Assembly (NCBI RefSeq): GCF_963678635.1
Contig: NC_087065.1
Span: 5,543,209-5,607,208 of the forward strand
DNA from: Symsagittifera roscoffensis
Taxonomy: Eukaryota > Xenacoelomorpha > Acoela > Convolutidae
DNA: 64,000 nucleotides
Reading direction: 5' to 3'
The notes below the pieces were generated by a model, which saw only the letters and a program-made list of their open reading frames with translations, was not told the origin of the DNA and did no database searches. This document shows positions 1 through 11,415 of this stretch, in pieces (position 1 is the first letter of the stretch; each line of letters starts with the position of its first letter). The translations under genes and the position numbers were made by a program.

Positions 1-3000
1 ATTTAGGAGGTCCCGCAATTTTTCAAAATCTCCATCTCCTATTTTCCCTTTTAGATGTTCTATTTCTGGCAAAACCGGTTTGTCAGAATCTAGTTCACAT
101 GACGTGGGGCGTTCCGGAAAATTCGAGCAGCTTGATAAGCCGTCGTCCGTTTCGGATTTCATTGAAAACAATTTATGAATAGATTTTAATTCATTGATTC
201 TCTTTAAAATTTTATCTTTATTTGCATGATAAGGACAGTCTTTCACACTATATTTCTTCAAGTTTTGTGTCTCCTCATAGTCGGTCCTCATCGGCAAAGC
301 GTAGCCAAGCTTCTTTCCACGCTGGATTGAAACCGTGGTGTCCAGTGTGTTCAACAACACACTGACACACAGTCCGTTTCGCGTTACCGAGAAGCTCCGG
401 CCTAAAATCACCGAACTCTGATTATTTGGATTTGGTACCAAGCAAACCTGTTTACTATCACTCAACGAATTTAAATTTCTCATTCTAAAAATTGCTACTA
501 CAGCTTGTCCTGGTTGTAATTTTACTTTTCTATCCAAAAAAATTGGTACCTTGCTTTCGTCTGTTATTATCCTATTAATTGGTCTCTTAACATACTTTCG
601 GTCCGGGTTTCTAATCCGTATCAGACCGTTGTTCAAGTCAATCATCACGTCAAAATTCCTGACAAAATCTCTGCCCAAGATGAATTGGTCGGCATCGTCC
701 AGATTCTCTACCACCAGGAAGCTCATCCAAAGATCCCGTCCTCCCATGTGGAGGACCGTTATTGGTGTTCTTCCGGCTACGTAGATAGCCCCTCGATTGG
801 CTGCGGCCAGTCGGAGATTCGTTGGAATTAGATCTTCCCGCGTGAAGCCCATTCTTTCCCAAGTTTTTATCGGCATCACACTCACTACCGCTCCTGTGTC
901 CAGAAGCCCTGTGACTCCGATTTTTGTTCCGTTGGTGTCGAGCAGATGTGCTGTCACATCTGCTTCATATCCAATGTGTACTGCGTCTTGTTCCATCATG
1001 GCGTCATGGCCTATCCTGCGGACCTTGAGTTCCTCTTCTCCCAAATAGATCTGCCCTATTTGGTCATCATCCGTTGTTACATAAGTCCTGGTGTAGATAC
1101 TGATCCCATCCACGTTCAGCATCACTTGATACGGCCCATAGACTTCTAGGTAGCGTCCATGAAGTTTCTTCATGCGAGGGCCACCCGTCGTTAGTAGTGC
1201 CCTCACAGCCCTCGACTCGGTGCGTGGCTCCATCTGCCTCAGATAGTCTGCATATGTGTCCAAATGCATCAAAGTGAACTCAGACGGTTCACTCAGATTT
1301 CTGATTACCTGATGCCCTGCCACCGAGATTATCGACTGTATTTTACTTCCTTGCTGTGCCATACCGAACCTCTGACCAGAGATAACATTAAGTTTCATGC
1401 TCAAGCTGCTTGGTGCTTTTGCCTCTTCAACTTCCGTTGCTTCGAAGGCGTTCAGTTGCTCCTGTAATTTTTCATTCTCCAGCTCGAGTTTCACCTTTTG
1501 TTCAATCTCTTTCGTCACTAGTTCCTGCTGTACTCTATTTATAGCGTCCCTCGCAGCTGCCCTATAATCGATTTTGAAGTCATCGGCCGCAGTTGCTGGT
1601 TCCGGTTCACGTGCTTCCTCTGTTACCGCTTGCATCTTCTTTGCCACCAGCTCTTGAGGTTTATCCTTTCTGCGTGCCTCCGCTTCACTCAAAAGTCGAG
1701 CCTTGCTGGCTTTCACTCCTGACAAAGCTTCTTCATGTCTTGGATGCTTGATGTCTGCCACTGCATCCCAGAATTGCGGACAATCTGATTTAAAATGACC
1801 TTCCAAGTTACAAAAGAAACACCTCGGGCCGAATTTCGCAATTACTCCTCTCATGAAATCCTCATGATCCAACTCTGACGCATCGTCGTCCTCGAGGCTA
1901 AAGCCTATTGCTTTCATGCCTTGTTTGTAAGTTGGGCATGCTGACACATGATGGTCTGTTGAACTGCAATTAGCACAAGAACGTCTCTTGTCCATATCAT
2001 CCCTCGGTTTGTACCAATTGTTCCCTTGGTTTGCTGGTCCGTTGTTAAAATTTCCATAATTGTTCTTGTAATATCCAGATCTCGAAGGAGGTTTCAACAA
2101 AAGATACTCTTTTGATTTGAGCCTCAACTCCTCCGGTGTTGGCGCATTAGTTGATAGTCGTGTGTAATGCGTTGCTAGCATCGTACGAAGTTCATCATTT
2201 TTTACACCATCGATGAATTTTGAGGCTACGGCCAGGTTCATCCTTCGGTTTGACTCATCCGGTTGGCTGCGTCTTCTCAGCATTTCTAAATCATCGAGAA
2301 ACTTGTCTATTGTTTCATTTTCTCGTTGCCTCCGTTTCTCGAAGCGCATCATCGCCTGGTGCCCCTGCACCCCTGATCCGAAACGGTTTAACAAGATTTC
2401 GAAGATTTTCTCAGCAGTGTCACGTTGATACTGTTTCTTGGCCATGACACAGTTCAGGGCTGTCCCTTCCAAGTTGCTGGTGAGCGCGCTGCATTCCTGT
2501 CTCTCCGACAAGTCCTCTTCCTCGAAATGCAGCTTCATTACCTCTATCCAGGTATCAATACAGCCATCAGATTCGTCTTTGTAGCATCTTGGCTTCTTAA
2601 AGACTCTTCTGGACTTCTCACTGCGTTCATTGGTTCTAGATAACCTCGTCAGGAATGTCTCCAAAGACCTGTTCAGGGGTTCAAATGCTGTGGCCATTGC
2701 CGTAGCATCCCTTGAGTGTCCTGCTTGAGTGTCCTCACACCTCGTCGAAGGCTCTGTATGAGGTGCATCCCTGCAATCCGAATCGCCGTGAGTGTTTCCC
2801 TCTTGACCTACATGACTCCTCTTCGGGCTTGCATGCCCCCTGTTGCCGGAATCACTTCTCCCAGTCGCATGTGTGCCTTGCGTTGGTCGTTCGTTAGAGG
2901 TCTGCCTGTTCCTCGTTGAATTTGCTCTACTGTTCGGGCCCCATGCTGTATTACCCCTTTTGGCATAGCCTGATGAACTGCCCCTGCCTCTAGTGGATCC

Positions 3001-4380
3001 ATACGTCTTCCTCCTTTGATGTTCATTGAAGTTCACCCTCGGTTCCCTGCTGGGACCTCCCGAGTTCGGCTCTCCTTCTTTTGGTCCACTCTTGCTGCTT
3101 AGTAGCCCGTCCAACCTATCCATGATAGCCTGCGTTCGCCTCTCCATCATCGCGTCTATCTTTGTGTCAAGAGACCCAAGAGACTGCTCTTGCTGAATTC
3201 TTAACTTCTCCATGTCGGCTCTTAAGCGTAACTCCCTCTGTTCCGCCTCTCTTGTCATTCGCGACAAGTTCCTCGTCATATGTTCGTCCGTTCTTTCTTT
3301 CAAGCGTTTTTCGCTTCTGCCAACTTCTTGTCTGTTGCGTGTTATTTCTTCCCGCAGACTTTCTCTTTCAATGTGAACTGCTCTTTCTAGTTCACTCATC
3401 CTTATCGACATCTGTTCATTTTGTTCTCCTAAACTGCCCACTATGTTGTTTAAGGCTTCCTCTAGTGCTGCCCCGTTATCCACGAGTGGCGTCACTAGTG
3501 GCGGTGTAACCCTGTCGGTCCCAGGTAACTTCGTGCTTGTCGAGATCCGGGCCTTGACTCTCTGCTTCAACGTCTTTTCATTATTTATTTCTGGATCCAT
3601 TAACGCATTGCCTAGCCCTCTGGTTCTACTCTCTTCAGGTTGTGGCTCCGAACTTGTCCTAATCGCGAAGTCCTTTGACTGGCCCGGTGTGTTTGCCTCC
3701 TTGCTTATCGTTGTCACTACACCAAATTTGTCCATGGTTCCAGTCTCTCTTCCGACGTGTGCCTCACTCTCCTGGATCGAACTATTGAGGCTGACTTGAG
3801 ATCCAAAGTCCCCTTGCTCTTCTTCATCTTCCTCATCCTCCTGGGACTCACCATCGTTTCCTGCTCCTCCTCCCATGCTGAATGGAAAGAAGTTTCCTAA
3901 GGTGTTCTTCATTCTTTCTGAGAACGATGACGACGTTGTTTGCTTCCCAGTTCCGCTTGCCATCATAGTGTTGTCTGTCGGAGATCTTCTAGTTGCCGCT
4001 ATTTCAGTTGAGATGTCGGACAGTTCCGACATCTCTTCCCGATCCAATGTCCCGGTGGAAGTGGCAAAATCGTGGCCTTGTTCTACCGGAGTAGATTCAC
4101 TCGCCAGCCATCTGCCTCTGCCTTCCAGTCCATTTACTCCCTGGTTGTCGTTCATGGTATGGTCCGTATTGACCTCCACTTCTAACAGTTCTCTTCGCTC
4201 TTCTGAGGTCTTCTGACTTCTCGTTTCAACCATTCTGCCTGAACCCGTCTCCCCTTTATCGGACCGGGATCGCTTGATCCAATCCACAAAAGGATCAGTC
4301 ATCGTTTTTCTTTGCTTTTCAGGTATGAATTTCCTAGAGCTATTACCTCGTTTTGGTATCCTTGACTTGTCTAGACTCAT
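1..4380 (-). CDS. Ty3/gypsy-like Gag-protease polyprotein, partial (continues off left edge)
   Basis: The minus strand from the ATG at 4380 to base 1 is one frame of 1460 codons with no stop, so the element may be intact here. Residues about 300-420 are a charged, probably coiled-coil segment. A Gag core follows around residue 600 (WIEVMKLHFEEE region). Two CCHC zinc knuckles lie at residues 802-815 and 854-867, both CX2CX4HX4C, for RNA packaging. A retropepsin-type aspartic protease has its LDTGA active site at residues 1160-1164 and the ILGRDF strand about 90 residues later. The frame leaves the window in the linker that usually precedes reverse transcriptase, so Gag and Pol seem to be one polyprotein. 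The start is the first ATG after stop codons, in AT-rich leader. Gag is long for a gypsy element because of the roughly 500-residue N-terminal extension. The family call rests on domain order; the reverse transcriptase that would settle the clade is outside the window. Confidence 0.85.
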   Translation of the reverse strand, partial: MSLDKSRIPKRGNSSRKFIPEKQRKTMTDPFVDWIKRSRSDKGETGSGRMVETRSQKTSEERRELLEVEVNTDHTMNDNQGVNGLEGRGRWLASESTPVEQGHDFATSTGTLDREEMSELSDISTEIAATRRSPTDNTMMASGTGKQTTSSSFSERMKNTLGNFFPFSMGGGAGNDGESQEDEEDEEEQGDFGSQVSLNSSIQESEAHVGRETGTMDKFGVVTTISKEANTPGQSKDFAIRTSSEPQPEESRTRGLGNALMDPEINNEKTLKQRVKARISTSTKLPGTDRVTPPLVTPLVDNGAALEEALNNIVGSLGEQNEQMSIRMSELERAVHIERESLREEITRNRQEVGRSEKRLKERTDEHMTRNLSRMTREAEQRELRLRADMEKLRIQQEQSLGSLDTKIDAMMERRTQAIMDRLDGLLSSKSGPKEGEPNSGGPSREPRVNFNEHQRRKTYGSTRGRGSSSGYAKRGNTAWGPNSRANSTRNRQTSNERPTQGTHATGRSDSGNRGHASPKRSHVGQEGNTHGDSDCRDAPHTEPSTRCEDTQAGHSRDATAMATAFEPLNRSLETFLTRLSRTNERSEKSRRVFKKPRCYKDESDGCIDTWIEVMKLHFEEEDLSERQECSALTSNLEGTALNCVMAKKQYQRDTAEKIFEILLNRFGSGVQGHQAMMRFEKRRQRENETIDKFLDDLEMLRRRSQPDESNRRMNLAVASKFIDGVKNDELRTMLATHYTRLSTNAPTPEELRLKSKEYLLLKPPSRSGYYKNNYGNFNNGPANQGNNWYKPRDDMDKRRSCANCSSTDHHVSACPTYKQGMKAIGFSLEDDDASELDHEDFMRGVIAKFGPRCFFCNLEGHFKSDCPQFWDAVADIKHPRHEEALSGVKASKARLLSEAEARRKDKPQELVAKKMQAVTEEAREPEPATAADDFKIDYRAAARDAINRVQQELVTKEIEQKVKLELENEKLQEQLNAFEATEVEEAKAPSSLSMKLNVISGQRFGMAQQGSKIQSIISVAGHQVIRNLSEPSEFTLMHLDTYADYLRQMEPRTESRAVRALLTTGGPRMKKLHGRYLEVYGPYQVMLNVDGISIYTRTYVTTDDDQIGQIYLGEEELKVRRIGHDAMMEQDAVHIGYEADVTAHLLDTNGTKIGVTGLLDTGAVVSVMPIKTWERMGFTREDLIPTNLRLAAANRGAIYVAGRTPITVLHMGGRDLWMSFLVVENLDDADQFILGRDFVRNFDVMIDLNNGLIRIRNPDRKYVKRPINRIITDESKVPIFLDRKVKLQPGQAVVAIFRMRNLNSLSDSKQVCLVPNPNNQSSVILGRSFSVTRNGLCVSVLLNTLDTTVSIQRGKKLGYALPMRTDYEETQNLKKYSVKDCPYHANKDKILKRINELKSIHKLFSMKSETDDGLSSCSNFPERPTSCELDSDKPVLPEIEHLKGKIGDGDFEKLRDLLN

Positions 4381-5160
4381 TCTCTATTTGTCACTTTCTA
4401 ATGCCTACTCTTGACTCAATTGCTAGAGACCTTATAGTTTTATTAACAATAATAATGACACAACACAATAAATTCCACAAGATTCTATTAAATAGTGACC
4501 AAGAATCCCTGTATGTTGTCAGAGTACAGTTTGTATAAAATTTATTCACACTAACCGATTATCGGTCCAAAGATTTTGAAATTAGCACAATATGATGTTA
4601 TCAGTCAATTTAAAAGATAGTGTACTCACGACCCAATCAAGCACAGTTTATGTTGATTTAAAATCAAAAACAAATAATTTATTTTGACACAATATGAATG
4701 TATTATATAAAAAAAACGTATGTGTCTTGTACTCTTAGTCGGTCGCAGTACAATAGTCGAACCTCTCTTTTAAAGAAAAAGCTTTCCATGCTCGGTGCCG
4801 CACCAAACAGACAAAACTTTGAAGGCAGTAATTTTCTCAAGTGGGAGTCTATTGCACCCACCGAGTACTGTGTTACCTATCTGCCTTCGGACTGCCCGAG
4901 CTAGACCTACTAAAATCCTCAGGGCAGTCACTTTTCCCAAAAACGTATTATGTTTCAATCCACACCAATGAATCACGCTCTTTTTAATTTAGACTTAGTG
5001 TCGCGAATATCCGAGTTCGGACCTGTTTTGTATTAGTCTGGTTCTTTTTGAGAGGCAAGTTACCAGTGCAGTCACTGATACCTAGCCTGTGTATCAATAA
5101 CCTAATACCTCTCACTTTTCAGTCTTTCTTTCGTCTACCTAAGTCCTTAATAAAATAATA
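4381..5160. other. AT-rich leader, no gene seen
   Basis: This stretch lies upstream of the minus-strand Gag frame and should hold the 5' leader and perhaps the 5' LTR of that element. I could not fix LTR ends or a primer-binding site. No convincing coding sequence was seen on either strand. Confidence 0.4.
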
Positions 5161-8100
5161 CCCCTCCGGATTGGCACAAATAGGACCCTTCCGGATTGAT
5201 AGAATCTAGACCCCTCCGGATTTGGACCCCTCTGAGTTGGTTAACAGAAGACCCCTCCGGATTTGGACCCCTCCGAATTAGCAACTATATGACCCCTCCG
5301 GATTCGGACCCCTCCGGATTTGTAAAAAGTAGCTTTTCGGAGATTTCCTGTTTTCAACCTATACCCCTCCTGATACGTTCTGCGTTGCTTTTATGCTGTT
5401 TGAATTAACTGGGAAGGGTATAGGGTACTTTCCTAGAGCTATCCGGATTGAAGTTAAGGCACTTATTTGACAATTCACACTAACGGTGAAGGGTCTTATC
5501 ACTTGCCTAATTTCGACTCTATTATGGTTGTCTTGTGCCTTCAGCCCCCCCTTTTTGTCTAGAACTGTCCTAAATTACTTAGTTCAATCGCTATCAACTT
5601 TTGGTAGGGGTATAAGGGATTTTCAGAAAAATTTATAAAACGTGAAGGGTGTACCCCTCCGGATTTGTGTAATTTTGCTAAAAACAATCTCAAAAAATTT
5701 TCTCGCTCGTTTTTCCGAGTAATTCTCTTTCCTACTAGTAAGTTCAGCTAATTTCTGATCTAATGGTACTAAGATTGACCGGATCTGTCCAGTTGTCGAA
5801 AAGTTATTAGCCAAAACGTCTTTCTTGCAAACTCAAAAATTTCTCACTTATAGGTTCCACCTAACTTTTTCCGCAATTCTGGTCCTTCCGACCTAAAAAT
5901 TATTGATCCGAGCTCAGAAGGCCTATACTCTTCTAGTTCAATGCAAAAAACCCGATTTAAAACGCTTTTATAGAAAAAATTTGCGAAAAACTATGCTATC
6001 TGGACCCCTCCGGATTGACGAATCCACTAAATCAAACACGTTATGTCCGATTTCTCTGCAACCCGGAAAGCTTTCGGGTAGCGGGTTTTAAAACTCGTAG
6101 ATTCACTAGTGGACGTTGTCCGAACAACTATTTTTACTGTTGTAACTCAAAAATTTCAAAAAATTTTCTAAATTTATAGTGTTTCGTTTTCTCAAAAATC
6201 ACGAAAATTCGGTTTTTGGTTCCAAAATAGTTCCAACCACTTCCGGACTAAACTTAACCGGTTCTATCTATCGAGGTAGTGCAGTTACGATGTAACACAC
6301 TAACCTAGTGCTTTTTTCCGTTTGAAGAAATATCGATATCTCAAAAATCGCGACTTGTGGGGGGATCAAAATATCGCTATTTTGACCCTAAAAACCGGTC
6401 TGTTTTCGTTGTTTTTCACTGAAAGCGATATAAGACTATTAATATAGGCTATATAAGTAATAATATTAGTAATACTATACCCCTCCGGGTTTGTTTATTA
6501 TCCGAATTAAGGTGCTTAACTCGGATATTCGCAGTTCGGTGAAGGGTCACTACAGTGCAGCACTGTCGAGCCCCCCACAGATTACTACCTTACTTTTTGT
6601 ACCAAAAGGGATACAAAACTTGTTAACGATACACAACAGTCGATTGTTGTTGTCGTTGAGCCCCTTCTTGTTGCTCCTTGTACTGCTTGCCGGATCGGTC
6701 TTCACCCAAGACCCTTCCGAATTGAGCTCAAATCAGCTGACCCTTCCGGATTGAGCGCAATTTATCATTAACGTGCTTAAATGCTCAAATAACCCTACAG
6801 TACAAGCCTCACAAACGGGCCACAAAATTGATCGTAACGATCCTGACTGATATAAATGCCTGTAACAACAATATATCTATCAACAACAAACGGGGGGGTT
6901 GAATCACATCTTGTCTGGGGGGATGATTTCTACTGATTTTTTTACTTTTTTTTACTGTTTTTGGTTTTTTCGGTTATTTTTTATGTTTTTTGTTTTTCTT
7001 GGGTACTATACTATTTTTTGTTTGGTTTTACTTATATCTTTAAGTGTTTTTGGTCACCAACCACTCAGGGGACGAGGAGACGGCCGATCCCCCCACCCTT
7101 CCTGGTTCGTGAATTTTCGGTCTTAACTAGGTTAAAAAACTATTCAAGGCAATCCGGAAGGCCTCCGCGTTCCGAACTACCCTTCCGCCCCGGCGGTTTA
7201 GGCCTATTAAGGGCGTTAATGTGAGCATCCGCTCGGCGCGGAGTGCTCGTTAACGGTTCCGCCGGTCATGATGTTATAAAGAATAACACCCAGGAGCGCC
7301 ATAAAAACATGTATGTAACATTCGCCCGGAAGATACATATCGACGGATAACAAAACTAAGTCTTAAGACGACTGGCTAACGTCTAAACAGAGCTTTGCAT
7401 GCTTTTCACCGTCTCTACCAAGCCAGTACTTTTCGGTGGTCTTTCTAACATCGGGTCGACAAAAACGTTACTGTTCTCCGGCTTCGACCAGAACGCTCAA
7501 ATTAACTTAATTACATGCAAATAGTGAGCTCATGGCTGGGTCTCAGTATCCCCAGACCACGAGGTCACTCCTAAAAACAGGGCTACTATTTATTATATTA
7601 CTATTGTTTTTGTTCAGTAGATAAAAATCATCATCTCCATCGAAGATGGATCAACCCTTTCCCCCAACTCCTAGCACCTCATCCTTGTCAAAACTAATCC
7701 AAATATCAATTAAATTCAAGTCAGGACATGACAGGATGCTAAAAGTTCACACGAGTCAATAAAAATTTTCCGTCCCGAGACCCTTCCGGATTCTTGAATC
7801 CGGTGAATCAAGCCCGTTGATCTCGATTTCTTCCCAATCCGGAAGGCTGATTTCTTACCCTTCACCGTTGTTCGCAACGGCCTTGCAACTATTGTAGCAG
7901 CACAATAGTTGCAACTCGGAACGTTTTCTGCAATCTGCTGCTGTTTTTCTTATCACGATTGTCGTTGCTATCGTCAGCGCAACTAATGTTGTTGTTTTTC
8001 TTCTCTCGTTTTTTATTAAAATGGCCGTTTCAGCATTTCTCAGAAATGTGTCGTCATCATTCGAATTTTTGAAAATTTAAAATACTAGAATATTCCAGCC

Positions 8101-8166
8101 CTCACCGTCTGGCCAAACGTTCCAATAACGCTCTTAGTTCTTAAAAACCACCAATCCGGAAGGCTT
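5161..8166. repeat. Dispersed array of CCCTTCCGGATT-like motifs
   Basis: A short motif, roughly GACCCCTCCGGATTTG, recurs with irregular spacing. Direct copies start near 5161, 5185, 5209, 5250, 5291 and 5307, with variants near 5225, 5266 and 5361. Further copies lie near 5442, 5653, 6003, 6479, 6711, 6741 and 7780. Inverted copies (AATCCGGAAGG) lie near 7149, 7835 and 8153. The core TCCGGA is itself palindromic. A second short motif, GTGAAGGGT, accompanies it near 5488, 5643 and 6539. There is no gene in the interval. Irregular spacing and conservation of only the motif look more like a set of protein-binding sites than a satellite. That reading is inference. Confidence 0.7.
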
Positions 8167-8380
8167 ACTGCTAAAATTCCGAATTCTGCAGAGATTGCAT
8201 TTTGGCCATTCTGGTCGAATGTCACACTCCCGAAACGATTGTGATAACATCTCTTCTTCCAAACCAAAAAAAAGAATATGCTCGCAACCTCTAAAGAAAC
8301 ACACTGTCATCCATCCTTCACTACAATAGATTATTAAAAAATTATTAAAACTCCAAACCCCGGATGGGTGGAACTTTTTA

Positions 8381-8729
8381 TCATTGGTTAGTATGATATT
8401 TTATCTCTATAAAATATTGAATACTAACCAATCATACTCCATCAAACTAATAACCCACTTATTTGTAAGTGTTGAAACTACTTGTAGTTTCACCACCAGA
8501 ACAATTTGAATTAAACTTAGAATACAGTTGTTATCATTCTGGAACTAACTCGCGCAAACCGGTGTACACTAGATCTATTCAGACTAGGAGATATAAGAGT
8601 AAGATTAAGATTGGTATTGGACTAAGAAGTTGCACGAATCTATCCGGCCGAAAATAAAATAGCGTGACGAGCAGACGGTGTACCTTATCTGAAATGTTTC
8701 TATGAGTATAGTCAAAAGGACATAACTCA
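8381..8729 (+). repeat. Solo LTR related to the 49-kb LTR element
   Basis: This block aligns along its length with 49096-49477. It shares the stretch from CCACTTATTTGTAAGTG through AGAAGTTGCACGAATC and GTGACGAGCAGACGGTG to a final AACTCA. Similarity stops at the same place where the 49-kb copy runs into a primer-binding site, which marks the LTR end. No internal element sequence follows, so it is probably a solo LTR left by LTR-LTR recombination. The 5' end (TCATTGG) is less certain, and no clean target duplication was found. An inverted repeat around ATTGGTTAGTAT / ATACTAACCAAT sits at its start. Confidence 0.7.
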
Positions 8730-9052
8730 TTTTGGAAAAATTGTTGAAAATCCACTCCTCTCGCGAAAATCTTAGACCCGATCCTGAACTTACACTTACA
8801 GACAATAATATTTTGTTTCCAATCTCCGAAAATTAAAAAAAAAAATTTCCACATACGAATCGGTTTTTGGCAATTACAGACTTTCGTGTCAAGCGGAATT
8901 GTGATTATTTAAAACTCTTACAACCAAAAATTTTCACCTATCAAACTTTTTGCAGTAATTTTCCACTTTTTTTTGGAAAAGATTGGTTGTCATTATGTGG
9001 AGTAATTGAAACAAGGGTGTGTTTAATTTGCAGATTTGCGCAGCTCATGATA

Positions 9053-9825
9053 CAGGGACGGATCTAAGATTCTCTCGAGAGGGGAGGAGGATTTTCAAAA
9101 AAAATTATGTTTAGCGATCTTTTTTATGGATCAAAAAAATTGATTTTCCGAACTTTCCCAAAGCATTAAAAGACCCTGTTTTAGCCAAGTTTTCTCTGCC
9201 GCAGGTAAATCATTGGAAAAACAGGCCAAAAAGGCGTTGATAGGCACTTTTTGGAAAACTGTTACCAAAAAAATTCCATTTTTTCGGCGCGCGCCCCCCC
9301 TCAAAATCAGTTTATGTTGGCGCCCAAGGCGCCGTTAAAAAATTTTAGGGTCCATCAGCCAAAACTGGATATCTCAAGATAGTACAAAGGGGGACCCTTT
9401 GGGTCGATAGGGTTCGAAACCTTGAGGTGCGTGGGGGGGGGGGGGGGGGGTGGGGCGTTAGGCGACTGGGTTCAAGGCATCCTGGCAGAATGAGAACAAA
9501 AATCGAGGCATCCGGGGAAAACGAGTGCCCGTATATACTTATTTTGAAGGGAAGCACGCGCCCAAAAAACGCCATTTTTGGTCAAAACTTTCCAAAAAAA
9601 GCCAAAAAAGAGCTGTCAAGACCCGTTTTTTGAAAATTTTTCCTGCGGCGTTAAATTTTTGATAATAATACGGCCTTCTTAATCTTTTGGGAGTGCTCAG
9701 AAAATCAATTTGCTCAATCTACAAAAAAATTCGAGACAAAATTTTCGCAAACATTTTTTGGTTTTTGAAAACCCCCCCACCCCCCCCCCCCCCCCCGCCT
9801 CGAAAAGATATTAGGTCCACCCCTG
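9053..9825. mobile_element. Composite hAT-type MITE (two partial copies)
   Basis: The left end CAGGGACGGATCTAAG and the right end TTAGGTCCACCCCTG are degraded versions of the 16-bp terminus of the MITE family at 10982, 44150 and 47453. Inside, the family's GGCGCCAAGGCGCC region and a poly-G tract occur twice in different order. The piece is therefore two joined or nested partial copies rather than one. No matching 8-bp flanks were found. Short ORFs across the G and C runs are not genes. Confidence 0.6.
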
Positions 9826-10181
9826 CGTAAGAAGGGTTAGGTAACAATATAGTTATGTAGCAGTTACGAAAGTAATGCAAAACTTGATTAGTATGACGTA
9901 ATTTTTCGGCTGGCTTGTATACTCTGCGCGTTTTCCGGTTGGCTTGGCATTGGCTGTATTTTTTTACTCTCGATATTCTTAACCAAAGGTCCGAAAAGCA
10001 AGTCTCCATTTAAAGCTGAGTAATTCGTATGTTGGTTCGCCCTCTTGTGGACAAATAGTCGTAAACGTAGATTATTATTACGTTAAACTATCACTTTCTT
10101 CTGATTGAAGTTCCTCATTTTTATTTTACTGGATTAAAAATCGAGGGAACTTCATTTTTAAGTCAAAGTAACGTTGTTTAG

Positions 10182-10321
10182 GACAAAGATGCGATGAATT
10201 GGGATTTGAGGATGCAGCCAGAGATTGAGAAGAGAGAGGTGGAGTACTACCATGACTTCCCCACCAGAGAGGCCCCTTCAGGCGAGGGACGGATGAACAA
10301 AGTCTACTTCCAGAACCCAAA
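10182..10321 (+). CDS. Candidate internal exon of an unidentified host gene
   Basis: A 140-bp GC-richer block is preceded by a good 3' splice site (GTTGTTTAG, AG at 10180-10181) and followed by a 5' splice site (GTAAGG from 10322). Only one frame is open throughout. It starts at phase 0 and ends at phase 2, coding about 46 residues that include QPEIEKREVEYYHDFP and EGRMNKVYFQNP. The balanced, non-repetitive composition contrasts with the AT-rich surroundings. I do not recognise the protein. It is not in obvious phase with the other candidate exon at 15780, so at least one more exon would be needed to link them. It could also be a chance open frame. Confidence 0.4.
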
Positions 10322-10981
10322 GTAAGGGACAATTACCTACTCATCATAAGAGACTTATTACTTTTAACATTTTACATGGAAGAGAATACGATTTTTTATA
10401 ATGGTTCGCTGTTGAAGCTAAGTTAAAACAATTTTGAAAGAGAAATTCAACCCTGGCTCTCAACCCCCCCCCCCCCCTCCCTTAACTCTGGATGTCAGAA
10501 TTTACTAAAGGATACCGTTCTGAAGGATTTGTGAGAAAACTCAAAGAAGGATACATTTTTTTATCGAGGGTGGCCATCCTGTGGTATTGGAAGAGCCCGA
10601 GAAACTCAAAATGGCTGATCCAAACAAAAATTCAACGAGGCATTTTCCAATCCTTTCCCGAAGCCAAATTACTGCGCGACGTCACTGGGCTATTTAAAGA
10701 CTAGTAATGTAGGTTATCATGCACACTCAAAAGGGCGCGGGGGTGTCCGGAGTGTCGAAAGTATCGGGGGGTGTTAACGAGATACTTTTCTGGCAAACAT
10801 CTGGATCTTTCAAAACTAATTTTAGTGATTCTTTTATCTGCTTTAGTGACGAGTTTCAATGGAAAGAGGTAAGCATATTCATTGCAGCGAATGGCTTCCC
10901 TGCTCTAATCTAACTATCTTTTTGTAGACTTCTTTTTACCTAATCACAACAGAAAAAAATGACCTTTTTTTATCATTAAAG

Positions 10982-11415
10982 CAGGGGCGGATTTAGGGGG
11001 GGGCGGGGGGGGGCTTTGGGCGGACGCCCTCCCCTCAGGGATTCGACCCCCTGCCGACCCAAAGGGTCCCCCCTTTGATACTTTTTCAGAAATCCATTTT
11101 TGGCCGACCGACCCTAAATTTTTCTAAAGGCGCCTTAGGCGCCAATATATACTAACTTTGAGGGGGAGCGCGCGCCAAAAAAAAACGCGTTTTTTTGTCA
11201 AAATTTTTCAAAAAAACGCTTTTTTAAAAAACCGTTTTTTCAAAAATTTGCCTGCGGCGCAGAAAATTTTGCCATAAAAGGGGCAAAACAGTGCTTTGGG
11301 AGAGCTCGAAAAATCAATTTGGTCGACCTAAAAAAAAAAGGTCGTCAAAATTTTGGAAAATTTTTTAAAAATCCGCCCCCCCCCCCTCGAGAAAATAATC
11401 CTAGATCCGCCCCTG
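10982..11415. mobile_element. hAT-type MITE, complete with target duplication
   Basis: A 434-bp element with inverted ends CAGGGGCGGATTTAGG and CTAGATCCGCCCCTG. It is flanked by a perfect 8-bp direct repeat, CATTAAAG, at 10974-10981 and 11416-11423. An 8-bp duplication with CAGGGGCGG ends is the signature of hAT-family transposition. It codes for nothing, so it must have been moved by a transposase supplied elsewhere. It holds long G and C runs near its ends. Confidence 0.9.

Noticed and set aside
1-4380. Many short plus-strand ORFs opposite the gypsy frame
   Set aside because: They are antisense shadows of the uninterrupted minus-strand Gag-protease frame.
5161-5375. CCGGATT repeats as a CRISPR array or simple satellite
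   Set aside because: Spacing is irregular and only the short core is kept; copies also occur inverted and far apart.
9427-9633. Plus-strand ORF starting in a poly-G run
   Set aside because: It lies wholly in MITE sequence and has no coding character.
9719-10009. Minus-strand ORF with a poly-Gly run
   Set aside because: The Gly run is the MITE C-tract; the rest is short and without a domain.
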